From an uncultured Alphaproteobacteria bacterium (GTDB taxonomy: Bacteria; Pseudomonadota; Alphaproteobacteria; Rhodobacterales; Rhodobacteraceae): 15,619 nt of DNA. The translations under genes were made by a program, and so were the position numbers. The stretch lies in contig CAKMZE010000010.1 in the NCBI GenBank assembly GCA_929200295.1, positions 4,517 through 20,135 on the forward strand, written 5' to 3'. The notes under the pieces are model-generated. The model saw only the letters and a program-made list of their open reading frames with translations, ran no database searches and was not told where the DNA came from. Positions within the stretch are counted from its first letter, which is position 1, and every line of letters starts with the position of its first letter. Positions 7,953 through 15,182 of the stretch are shown here, in pieces.

Positions 7953-9338
7953 TTAATGCGCGCCACGTCCTGAGATGACTGCCCGGAATGTGAGCGCGAT
8001 GACGATCATATCAAGCAACACATTACGTGTGTCAGCATATGAGAGATCCATTTCGACCATTTGCTCAAAACCGATGTCTGCGCGGCCTGAAACCTGCCAA
8101 ACACCTGTGATACCTGGCTTAACGGCCAAACGACCCATCGCGCGCTTTGGGTAGGCTGCGACCTCGGATGGCAGGGCGGGGCGTGGGCCTACGATTGCCA
8201 TTTGCCCGCGCAACACATTGAAAATCTGGGGAAGCTCATCGATTGACGCGCGGCGGATAAAGCGGCCCACACGTGTGATGCGCGGATCAGCTTTTGACTT
8301 AAAGCAGATACCATCGCGGTCAGAGTTCTTGAGCAAAGCCGCGCGGCGCGCTTCGGCATCAACACCCATTGAGCGGAACTTGATCATTTCAAATGGCTTA
8401 CCGTCTCTGCCAATCCGGGTCTGGCGGAAAAACACAGGACCTGGGCTGTCAAGCTTAACGGCGATTGCTGTTGCGATGAAGACTGGTGCAAGGAGGATCG
8501 CCGCAGCTGATGACACACAAACATCCAAAGCGCGGTTTGCTACAGCTGCTGGTTTCAGCTGGCGTACTGTCCGCTTAACCGAGCGTGCGAGGAACGTCGC
8601 GTTGCCAACAAGGTAGCGCTTTGCCATGCGGCGCGGCTCCATCGCCAAACGCCAGATCCATTCTGAGCGCATCTGACGTACCCACTGCGGGGCACGGCGG
8701 ACGTTGCCGGCCAGAAAATCAAATGCAGCGCCAACACCAATCGTAAGGTTGGCCTCAAGGTCAATCGCATTTCTGTGAAGCCACAGTTCCTGCATCGGCA
8801 CACCTAAGGCAACCAATACGATATCTGCACCGCTTGCGTTAATGTCGTTGATGACCGCAGCTTCGTTTATTGCCTGCGCATACCCATCACGGGTGCCTGC
8901 AATCTTTAGATTAGGGAGCGCTTGTGTCAGTGTCTTTGCCGCAGCGGTTGCTGTGCCGGGCTTGCCACCAAACAGGTAAACAGATTTACCAGCACGTGCA
9001 GCCTCTTCCATGAGTTGTGGAATAAGATCGGTGCCATTAAGATTTTCTTGCAGCTCTTTGCCCTGCATCTTGGCTGCCAAAGCGACGCCAAACCCATCTG
9101 GAAGCAAACGATCTGCGGTATGTACAGCTGCTGCATAATTGCGGTTTTCTTGCATGATGTTAAAGCAATGCGCGTTCATAAAGCTAACGCGGCGACGCCC
9201 TGATGTAAGAAGATCAGCAATTGCAGTTTCTGCTTTTGCATTAATAAGAGAGACGCCCAAATTGGGAACATATGTTTGATCTGGTTGTTGAACGGGCGTG
9301 GCATTGCGTAGGAATTCGGCATAGTTTTGCATGTTCAT
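7953..9338 (-). CDS. Fusion of WecG/TagA/CpsF glycosyltransferase and polyprenyl-phosphate sugar-1-phosphate transferase
   Basis: A 461-residue two-domain enzyme for surface or exopolysaccharide assembly at the inner membrane. Residues ~22-245 are a GT26 WecG/TagA domain: FMNAHCFNIM (53-62), LLPDGFGV (78-85, Asp81 aligning by motif with the putative base), NGTD (101-104), GVGAAFDFLAGNVRRAPQWV (201-220), and the membrane-contact EWIWRL...EPRR tail. Residues ~265-461 are a WbaP/PglC-type sugar transferase: a hydrophobic helix (~270-295), FRQTRIGRDGKPFEMIKFRS (304-323), the catalytic Asp367-Glu368 pair in SIDELPQIFNVLRGQM, GPRP (384-387), and KPGITGVWQVSGR (407-419). The fusion would start the lipid-linked unit and add the second sugar in one chain; the sugars are unknown. 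The ATG at 9338 was chosen over an upstream ATG at 9431 because AGAGGTG lies six bases before it and the family motifs need no more sequence. It is divergent from the response regulator gene. Confidence 0.93.
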   Translation of the reverse strand: MNMQNYAEFLRNATPVQQPDQTYVPNLGVSLINAKAETAIADLLTSGRRRVSFMNAHCFNIMQENRNYAAAVHTADRLLPDGFGVALAAKMQGKELQENLNGTDLIPQLMEEAARAGKSVYLFGGKPGTATAAAKTLTQALPNLKIAGTRDGYAQAINEAAVINDINASGADIVLVALGVPMQELWLHRNAIDLEANLTIGVGAAFDFLAGNVRRAPQWVRQMRSEWIWRLAMEPRRMAKRYLVGNATFLARSVKRTVRQLKPAAVANRALDVCVSSAAAILLAPVFIATAIAVKLDSPGPVFFRQTRIGRDGKPFEMIKFRSMGVDAEARRAALLKNSDRDGICFKSKADPRITRVGRFIRRASIDELPQIFNVLRGQMAIVGPRPALPSEVAAYPKRAMGRLAVKPGITGVWQVSGRADIGFEQMVEMDLSYADTRNVLLDMIVIALTFRAVISGRGAH

Positions 9339-9585
9339 GGCGTCACCTCTGGACAGTTTTTCTGTTGTCCAAGTCATCGCCCAAGCGGGTGCTATATCGC
9401 AACGGAGCGGGAGGAGAGGGTGAGTGCGCATAGGTCTAACCTACATCTCTTATTCGTGCCTTGATTGTACTTACGGATGCACATCCTATCCTTTTGGGGT
9501 ATATGCAAAACGAGGTTTGGCACCAAAAAGGTAATATTTTGTTCTGGTGACTTTTTAGGAAGGAAATCGTTTTATTGTTGTGCAC
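9339..9585. promoter_or_regulatory. Divergent intergenic region between sugar transferase and response regulator genes
   Basis: About 247 bases with no supported gene, carrying the promoters of both divergent genes. It holds TCCTATCC (9484-9491), which shares the CCTATCC heptamer with the 7873-7911 palindrome, and an imperfect inverted repeat CACCA (9521-9525) with TGGTG (9545-9549) in an AT-rich stretch, with AA/TT pairs matching inside after one mismatch. AGGAAGGA (9558-9565) is the likely ribosome site of the regulator, at a long distance. No confident -35/-10 pair was assigned. Confidence 0.5.
9350..9371 (-). promoter_or_regulatory. Inverted repeat TGGACA-N10-TGTCCA next to the ribosome site of the sugar transferase gene
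   Basis: A perfect 6-bp inverted repeat (9350-9355 with 9366-9371) lies directly 5' of the AGAGGTG ribosome site of the minus-strand fusion gene. In RNA its 3' arm touches the Shine-Dalgarno, and an A-rich loop separates the arms. It could be a leader hairpin affecting translation or a DNA operator. Six-bp arms can arise by chance. Confidence 0.35.
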
Positions 9586-10200
9586 ATGAAAATATTACTC
9601 GCAGATGATCACGATCTGCTGCGCGATACGCTTGTCATGTTTCTTGAAAAAGATGGTGATATAAAAAGCAGCGCAGTTGGAACACTTGATGAAGCCGTGA
9701 CACAGATAAAGTCGGACGGTCCATATGATCTCGTCCTTCTTGATTATAATATGCCTGGGATGCATGGCTTGGATGGCCTGCATCGTGTGCTGGCTATGGA
9801 AGGTACGACCCGTGTGGCGTTGATGTCAGGTGAGGCCGCGCGCGATGTTGCTGAGGCCGCGCTTGAGGCAGGCGCCGCTGGCTTTGTGCCAAAATCGCTT
9901 CCGGCGAAATCCTTGGTCAACGCTGTGAAATTCATGGCAATGGGCGAACAATACGCCCCTTTGGATTTTATGACCGCAGAGCAGGATGCACTAGATCACC
10001 CGCTTGCCGACCGGTTGACACCAAGAGAGCTGCAAGTGCTTGAAGGATTGACGCAAGGCAAATCAAATAAAGAAATCGCCCGTGATTTAGACATCACAGA
10101 GCCAACGATTAAGCTGCATTTGAAAACGCTTTATCGAAAAATAGATGCGGTAAATCGCACACAGGCGGCGCTGATTGCGCGCGAAGCAGGGCTATTCTAA
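9586..10200 (+). CDS. NarL/LuxR-family response regulator
   Basis: A 204-residue DNA-binding two-component regulator. The receiver domain (1-~118) has acidic Asp7/Asp8, phosphoacceptor Asp53 (LVLLDYNMPGMHG), Ser81 and Lys103 (FVPKS). The LuxR-type helix-turn-helix (~142-200) reads LTPRELQVLEGLTQGKSNKE and continues through the recognition helix (EPTIKLHLKTLYRKI). All phosphorylation residues are present. The start is ATG 9586; a GTG at 9580 would add two residues, and the purine-rich AGGAAGGA site is 20 bases upstream, further than usual. No kinase gene is adjacent, but the hybrid kinase at 4738-7278 ends in Hpt and lies in the same region. Its position between divergent polysaccharide genes suggests it controls them (inference). 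Confidence 0.94.
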   Translation: MKILLADDHDLLRDTLVMFLEKDGDIKSSAVGTLDEAVTQIKSDGPYDLVLLDYNMPGMHGLDGLHRVLAMEGTTRVALMSGEAARDVAEAALEAGAAGFVPKSLPAKSLVNAVKFMAMGEQYAPLDFMTAEQDALDHPLADRLTPRELQVLEGLTQGKSNKEIARDLDITEPTIKLHLKTLYRKIDAVNRTQAALIAREAGLF

Positions 10201-10317
10201 CGGCGTAAAACGAAGGCTTTTGGTTAGGTCAGGTCGCGGATGCCCTTTGCACCTCTCCTTTTTCGCAGGATAGGTTTTACCAATCCTTTGTATATGAGAT
10301 CGCCAAAGGAGAGTCCG
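10201..10317 (+). promoter_or_regulatory. Leader/promoter region of the Wzz-like gene
   Basis: A 117-base gap before the polysaccharide genes. It includes GGATAGG at 10268-10274, and ATCCTTT followed by TATATG (about 10281-10294) that resembles the ATCCTTT...TATATG arrangement at about 9488-9504 upstream of the regulator. AAAGGAG (10305-10311), six bases before ATG 10318, is a strong ribosome site. An in-frame ATG at 10240 exists but has no comparable ribosome site. Confidence 0.35.
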
Positions 10318-11874
10318 ATGGCTTTGCACGACATGGTCCCATTTCTAACGCGGAAATCTGTGCAATCCCGGCGCACCACGCAGCCGGGCCGAAGAGCATC
10401 TGACAAAAAGAAACCGTTCAGCTTTCTGCCAGGTCGCAAAAAGACCCCCAAGAAAAAATCGCGTAAAAAAGTGCAAGGCAGTATTATCAAGCGCGTCTTT
10501 ATGGGCGGCAAGCTTGGTGATGCGAAACGCGTGCCTCGGTATCTTGCGTCAGCTGTCGTGGGGGCAACGGCAATTTGGGTACCGTTGATAGGCTATTTAG
10601 ACACAGCGCCACTTGTTTTCACCTCAACAACATCATTGATCCTACCCGGCTCTGGGGCGTCGGCGTCATTGAATGTCACAGGCATTGGGCAGGCGTCATC
10701 ATTTGCAAACTCAGCCTTTGCCAGTAATTCTGTCAGCCCAACCGAGACCTATAAACGGTTGTTGAGCGCGAACCGGATTATTGATGCCGCAGCACAGACT
10801 TTGGACATCCCGCGTGATAGTTTGGGGCGCCCTCGTGTCAATCTTGTTGATCGAACAAGCCTGATCCACGTTGAAATTTCAGGGCCCAGCCCCGAGGAAG
10901 CTCAGGCCAAGGGCGCAGCGATCTTACAAGCTTTTTTTCATGAGCTGGATGCTTTGCGTGCTGATGAGCTGAACACAAGAGAGGATAGCGGCGCGCAGGC
11001 GATTGCGGATTATCGTGTCTCTGTGGCGCAAACGCGTGCACAAATAAGTGCGTTACAAAATGCATCAGGCTTGGTTTCGGCATCGCAATATGACGTGCTT
11101 TTGGATCGCAATCTTGCATTACAAAAGCAAATCTTAGATCGGCGTGCGCTTTTGGTTGAAAAGCGCGCAGGTGTGGCAGCGCTTGAAATGCGTTTGGGGC
11201 TTGATGCGTTCACAGCTGTCGCGACCCTTAAGTTATATTCAGATAGCGGATACCTTGCGCTTCGCGCTGAGGTGGACCGCGCAGAGGTGTCGCTTTCAGA
11301 AGAGAGCGCACTCTACGGAATGCGTCACCCGCGGGTTGAGGCCGCGCGTAATGCGCGTGATGGGGCAGAAAACCGCGCACTGCGCCTTGCGCAAAGTATC
11401 ACTGGACTAAATGCTGAAATGCTCTCAACGCTGTCTCCACCACCCCAAGGCGCACGATCAGAGCTTCTTGCGCAACTTGTGCAGATGCAAGTTGCACTTG
11501 CCGCTTCAGAAGAAGAGATGCGTACATTGCAAAATCAGCTTGATACGAGCCAATCCGAAATTGAGCTTTTGGCAGAAACAGCGTCAGATCTTCAGGATCT
11601 TGAGCGGGATTTTTCTGTAGCCGAAGCAGTTTTTGCTTCGGCCATAGCCCGCGCGCAATCGACCAAATCAGATGTTTATGCATCATATCCGCTGGTGCAG
11701 GTCTTAGAAGATCCATCAATACCGCAATTACCCTCATCACCCAATCGTAAGCTTGTGCTCGCCGCCGGGTTTGCGGCCACAATCATGCTGTTCATTGGTT
11801 TATCATTAGGTTGGGTGCGCTTAGCATTGATATCGCGGATCCTTGCGAAACCAACACCAAGCCTACCTAAATGA
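10318..11874 (+). CDS. Wzz/GumC-type polysaccharide chain-length or export protein (PCP family), no kinase domain
   Basis: A polysaccharide co-polymerase-like inner-membrane protein of 518 residues. A strongly basic cytoplasmic tail (~12-75, with several Lys/Arg clusters) leads to TM1 (~76-96). A periplasmic Wzz-type region follows (TSTTSLILPG near 103-112, then SPTETYKRLLSANRIIDAAA), a long alpha-helical coiled-coil stretch (~205-450), the Pro-rich PSIPQLPSSPNRK motif before TM2, and TM2 (~479-500). The chain ends at 518 with no Walker-motif tyrosine kinase domain, so a separate BY-kinase or none is expected. ATG 10318 is preferred over ATG 10240 because AAAGGAG is six bases upstream. The stop overlaps the next start (ATGA), so the two are translationally coupled. 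The ~70-residue basic N-terminal tail is longer than is usual for GumC proteins. Confidence 0.88.
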   Translation: MALHDMVPFLTRKSVQSRRTTQPGRRASDKKKPFSFLPGRKKTPKKKSRKKVQGSIIKRVFMGGKLGDAKRVPRYLASAVVGATAIWVPLIGYLDTAPLVFTSTTSLILPGSGASASLNVTGIGQASSFANSAFASNSVSPTETYKRLLSANRIIDAAAQTLDIPRDSLGRPRVNLVDRTSLIHVEISGPSPEEAQAKGAAILQAFFHELDALRADELNTREDSGAQAIADYRVSVAQTRAQISALQNASGLVSASQYDVLLDRNLALQKQILDRRALLVEKRAGVAALEMRLGLDAFTAVATLKLYSDSGYLALRAEVDRAEVSLSEESALYGMRHPRVEAARNARDGAENRALRLAQSITGLNAEMLSTLSPPPQGARSELLAQLVQMQVALAASEEEMRTLQNQLDTSQSEIELLAETASDLQDLERDFSVAEAVFASAIARAQSTKSDVYASYPLVQVLEDPSIPQLPSSPNRKLVLAAGFAATIMLFIGLSLGWVRLALISRILAKPTPSLPK

Positions 11875-13142
11875 CAGATTTAAACCCGATTGAAAGGTTT
11901 CTTTATCGCACTTTGGTGTGGACATGGCCGCTTTATGGGCTGGGCGCGCTTTATATCGTTGGGCCTGTGTTAGCTTGGCTTCTCGGGGGTCTTGCAGCAT
12001 TGGTGATATACCTTGGCCCTGCCATACGCGCCGATATGCAGGCAACCGGATCGATCCCGCCGATTGTCTGGGGGTGGTTCGCGGGCATGTTTGTGATGTT
12101 GGTGGCGCTTTGGGTCGGCCATCTTGATTGGGGTTTGGGCACGGGTAAGACGATTAAATCCTCAATTGGCTGGGCCAAAGGTTGGGCGTTGCTTGCGCTC
12201 TTTCCTTTGATAGGGGCGGTTTTACCGATTAGACGTTCGGTGCTTGCGCGGGGGCAATGCGTCATTGGTCTGGGTACGTTGATCCTTGCACCCATTCTTA
12301 TTTCAGCGCCCTATGTGGGGTTGCCAGAAAAGATCTTCACATCACCGCTCAAGGCAGTAGGCGGGCCCGGCCCGGAATATTTTAGCGTTTACTTTTTCAC
12401 GTGGGACCCCGCCAGTTGGACGCCGAGGTGGCAGTTTTATGCGCCTTGGTCACCGTTTGCGGCCTTGTTAGGTGTGGTGCAGGTGCTTTTTGCACTCGAA
12501 GAACGCAACATCAAATGGCGTAGTATCGGGATTGCCGCTGGCATGCTGATGATCTTTGCCTCCAAATCCCGCATGGGGCTCGTGGGGCTTGTCGCCTGTA
12601 CAATCGGCCCTCGATTGATGCCTCTAGTTCTACGCGGGTGGGCGTGGCAAATGATGGCGGCGCTGACCGCATCTATGGCAGTGGTTGGCTTGGCGATGGC
12701 CACAGCTGCGGGCGACGCTGTGAGCGCCTTTAAAGGCGCGCGCGCAGATAGCACCCGCGTGCGCGAGACATTGCAAAGGATCGCATCAGAGCGGTGGTAT
12801 AATGAGGCCTATTGGTTTGGCCATGGCACAGTCCAACCGGGCAGCCATGCGGTTGAATACATGCCCATCGGCAGCCATCACACATGGTACGGATTGTTAT
12901 TCGTCAAGGGCATGGTGGGGCTGCTTGCATTGCTTGTCCCCTTCTTATGGCAAACAGTGCTGGCGATCAAAGACTCTGCATTGAGCCCAAGGGGGTATCT
13001 GCCGATGGGCATCATGATGACCCTGACAATCCTCTCGTTTGGCGAAAACATCGAAATCGAAGCTTACCTTCTCTGGCCTGCGCTCACCATCCTAGGCACC
13101 CACGCGCGCGAGCTTGCGGATGATAGGTTAGCCAAAATATAA
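11871..13142 (+). CDS. O-antigen ligase/polymerase-like (Wzy/WaaL-type) integral membrane protein
   Basis: A 423-residue protein with about ten hydrophobic segments (for example ~20-50, 64-82, 102-120, 130-148, 190-210, 217-232, 237-252, 260-280, 340-365, 378-412). The Wzy_C signature region sits in a large loop: RADSTRVRE (291-299, Arg296 and Arg298), WYNEAYWFGHGTVQPG (309-324), and GSHHTWYGLLFVKGMVGLLA (334-353), matching the R...W...FG.G...H...H/HN...GL pattern of O-antigen ligases and polysaccharide polymerases. It probably joins repeat units made on the lipid carrier or transfers the finished chain; ligase and polymerase cannot be told apart here. The ATG overlaps the stop of the Wzz-like gene (ATGA at 11871-11874). 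It ends 101 bp from the convergent hemH gene. No Wzx flippase or Wza exporter is in the window. Confidence 0.88.
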   Translation: MTDLNPIERFLYRTLVWTWPLYGLGALYIVGPVLAWLLGGLAALVIYLGPAIRADMQATGSIPPIVWGWFAGMFVMLVALWVGHLDWGLGTGKTIKSSIGWAKGWALLALFPLIGAVLPIRRSVLARGQCVIGLGTLILAPILISAPYVGLPEKIFTSPLKAVGGPGPEYFSVYFFTWDPASWTPRWQFYAPWSPFAALLGVVQVLFALEERNIKWRSIGIAAGMLMIFASKSRMGLVGLVACTIGPRLMPLVLRGWAWQMMAALTASMAVVGLAMATAAGDAVSAFKGARADSTRVRETLQRIASERWYNEAYWFGHGTVQPGSHAVEYMPIGSHHTWYGLLFVKGMVGLLALLVPFLWQTVLAIKDSALSPRGYLPMGIMMTLTILSFGENIEIEAYLLWPALTILGTHARELADDRLAKI

Positions 13143-13182
13143 AGACCAGGGGTGAGATGACACGTTCAAGTTCTTAGGTTTT

Positions 13183-13216
13183 GAAATATCCCGGGGGTCT
13201 GGGGGCTAACACCCAG
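13183..13216. terminator. GC-rich hairpin in the convergent Wzy-like/hemH intergenic region
   Basis: A G-rich element, ATATCCCGGGGGTCTGGGGG, is followed by CTAACACCCAG; CTGGG (13199-13203) pairs with CCCAG (13212-13216) over an 8-base loop. It lies between two convergent genes, where a bidirectional terminator is expected, but no T-run follows. It resembles G-rich elements that I recall from roseobacter intergenic regions; that similarity is from memory and unverified. Confidence 0.4.
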
Positions 13217-13243
13217 TCGGCTTGGACGAAAACAACCGTGCGT

Positions 13244-14314
13244 TTATAAATTCATCCAGCCTGATAGGTTTTTATCAATCACCTCTGATAGGGCAGAAAT
13301 ATGCGCAGGTTGATCATTCAGGCAAGGGATATAGGTAAAGCTTTCACCACCCGCCTCTTCAAAGCTTTCAGCGATCTCTTCGTTAATCTCTTCAAGCGTT
13401 TCAATGCAATCGGCTGAGAACGCAGGTGCACAAACTGCGATACGCTTGATACCGTCTTCTTTGGCAAGCCGCGCGACCTCTTCAACCGTATAGGGTTTGA
13501 GCCATTCTTCGGGGCCGAATTTTGATTGGAATGTTGTGACGATTTCAGTATCCGCCCAACCCAAGCGCTCCTTTAGTAGTCGCGTCGTTTTCTGGCATTG
13601 GCAATGATAGGGGTCACCTTCTTGCAGATAGCGCTTGGGTACACCGTGGTATGAACAAACCAGCTTTTGAGGTTTTTCTTCCGCTTGGGCATAGGCGGTT
13701 TCAATCGATTGGGCGAGTGCGTCAATATAGGCAGGCTCATCAAAATACGGTGCAACAACCCGCACAGTTGGCTGCCATTTTTCGCGCATTAATGCGCGGA
13801 AAAATTGGTCGCTTGCACTGGCTGATGTGGCACCTGCGTAATGCGGGTAAAGCGGGAAAAACAGGATTTTTGTACAGCCTGCGGCGACCATCTCCTTTAC
13901 CTTGACGAGCGTGGATGGGTTGCCATAGCGCATACAAAAATCAACGATCACCTGATCGCCATAGCGATTTCCCATCTCGGTTTTAATCGCTGCGGTTTGC
14001 GCTTTGGTGATGGTCAACAAAGGGCTTTCGTTTGCGTCTGTATTCCAGATCGATTTATAGGCCGCACCCGATTTAAACGGCCTACGCGACAGAATGATAC
14101 CTTGTAAAAGCGGCTGCCAAAGCCATGCTGGGTAATCGACGACACGTTTATCTGATAAGAACTCAGATAAATACCGTCGCATAGGCCAGTAGTCTGTTGC
14201 ATCCGGCGTGCCCAAGTTCGCCAGCAAAATGCCAACACGTTCTGGCTTGACCAAGGGATGGTCCTTTGGGGTATGCATGGGGCATGCGCCTGCTGTTTTT
14301 GGGTTCTGGGTCAT
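13244..14314 (-). CDS. hemH: Ferrochelatase
   Basis: Inserts Fe2+ into protoporphyrin IX, the final step of protohaem synthesis, at the cytoplasmic side of the inner membrane. With ATG 14314 it has 356 residues, close to the family norm of ~340-360. Diagnostic features: GILLANLGTPDA (28-39), PHYAGATSASASDQF (157-171), catalytic-site His223 in CSYHGVPKRYLQ, DPYHCQCQKTTRLL (234-247), FQSKFGPEEWLKPYT (262-276) and APAFSADCIETLEEI with conserved Glu305. A TTG at 14374 would add 20 residues with no family resemblance; an ATG at 14278 would remove 12. GGAAC about 8 bases before 14314 is a weak ribosome site. The methyltransferase frame on the same strand overlaps its first 152 bases, so the two may be translationally linked, or the upstream stop has been lost. 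Confidence 0.95.
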   Translation of the reverse strand: MTQNPKTAGACPMHTPKDHPLVKPERVGILLANLGTPDATDYWPMRRYLSEFLSDKRVVDYPAWLWQPLLQGIILSRRPFKSGAAYKSIWNTDANESPLLTITKAQTAAIKTEMGNRYGDQVIVDFCMRYGNPSTLVKVKEMVAAGCTKILFFPLYPHYAGATSASASDQFFRALMREKWQPTVRVVAPYFDEPAYIDALAQSIETAYAQAEEKPQKLVCSYHGVPKRYLQEGDPYHCQCQKTTRLLKERLGWADTEIVTTFQSKFGPEEWLKPYTVEEVARLAKEDGIKRIAVCAPAFSADCIETLEEINEEIAESFEEAGGESFTYIPCLNDQPAHISALSEVIDKNLSGWMNL

Positions 14315-15182
14315 TATATCTGTTCCGCAGTCGTGTTCTATTGATGAATGTGGCGCAATTCTCAGATGTTTCAATCGAAGTTTCGGTCACGCCCAGCGCA
14401 TCTGACAGGCGCTGAGTCGACGATCCGGGGCGCAATGGCTTTGGTTGGCTGTCATCAGGCGCCCATCCCGTGAGTGTGATAATGTCAAAGGTCGCGGGGA
14501 TACGCCCCGCGTCATCACCAAACTCATTGGCATAAATGCCGGCGGCCTCAGTGATAACATTGCGCCGTGTCGCATGGCGCAACCGCATATTCAGCGCATT
14601 TGCCTCGCCCATTGCGCGCAAATCATGCATCAGATGAAATGCATTTTCATATGACACGGTCAGTGATGTGCCATCCGCAACAGGCAATGCGAAGCCGGCG
14701 CGCTGTAATAGCCCGCCTAAATCGCGGATTTCACCCATCGGCGCAATTCTTGGGGATAGCCCGCCAGACACATGAATTTCGGCTTGCCCCAGGGCCGCGC
14801 GCAATTCATGCAAGGTTTGCCCGCCAAAACACGCCCCAAGAAAAAGCCCGTCAGGCTTGAGCGCATGCCGACATTGTACAAGCTGCCCCACCGGGTCATT
14901 GGCCCAGTGTAATGCCATCGCGTGGATCACCAAATCATGCGCCTCGGGCGCAAGAGATAGCGTTTCGTCGTCTCCGACAACCGTGGCATCTGGGAAATGT
15001 ATTTGCCACAAATCGGGAAAGCCCGTGACAATCGCAGGCGCTTTAAATGTTTTATTAACCTCGTTCAGTCTTTCCTGAAGCTCAGCTGCAACCGTTTCGT
15101 GCAGAAACAGTGCCGCAGGGTCTGCGCGCTTGCGATTGCGCAAGAGTGCGACGCGGTCGGTAATATGTGGCGGTTTGTCCAT
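14163..15182 (-). CDS. BioC/NDUFAF5-like SAM-methyltransferase-fold protein with abnormal C-terminal extension into hemH
   Basis: The open frame codes for 339 residues from the ATG at 15182; an ATG at 15191 adds three, and neither has a strong ribosome site. Residues ~1-255 match a class I methyltransferase-like family related to BioC/NDUFAF5: ITDRVALLRNRKR at the start, LFLHE, LQERLNEVNKTF, HDLVIHAMALHWANDPVGQL, LKPDGLFLGACFGGQTLHEL, MGEIRDLGGLLQRAGFALPV, and the GWAPDDSQPKPLRPGS end motif. The Gly-rich GxGxG SAM loop is not visible (VTGFPDLW in its place), so SAM binding is doubtful. Family members should stop soon after this PLRPGS...ALG segment (knowledge of the family, not an alignment). 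Here the frame continues ~75 residues, the last ~50 being out-of-frame translation of hemH. This may be a frameshift, a lost stop or a sequence error. It is divergent from comF. Confidence 0.85.
   Translation of the reverse strand: MDKPPHITDRVALLRNRKRADPAALFLHETVAAELQERLNEVNKTFKAPAIVTGFPDLWQIHFPDATVVGDDETLSLAPEAHDLVIHAMALHWANDPVGQLVQCRHALKPDGLFLGACFGGQTLHELRAALGQAEIHVSGGLSPRIAPMGEIRDLGGLLQRAGFALPVADGTSLTVSYENAFHLMHDLRAMGEANALNMRLRHATRRNVITEAAGIYANEFGDDAGRIPATFDIITLTGWAPDDSQPKPLRPGSSTQRLSDALGVTETSIETSENCATFINRTRLRNRYNDPEPKNSRRMPHAYPKGPSLGQARTCWHFAGELGHAGCNRLLAYATVFI

Noticed and set aside
8218..8616. 132-codon plus-strand frame inside the sugar transferase gene
   Set aside because: It is antisense to conserved catalytic motifs of the fusion enzyme, with no own ribosome site or family resemblance.
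9339..9431. N-terminal extension of the sugar transferase fusion to the ATG at 9431
   Set aside because: The extra 31 residues have no family resemblance, while a good ribosome site precedes the ATG at 9338.
11399..11782. 127-codon minus-strand frame inside the Wzz-like gene
   Set aside because: It is a shadow of the coiled-coil region, where biased codons keep the antisense frame open.
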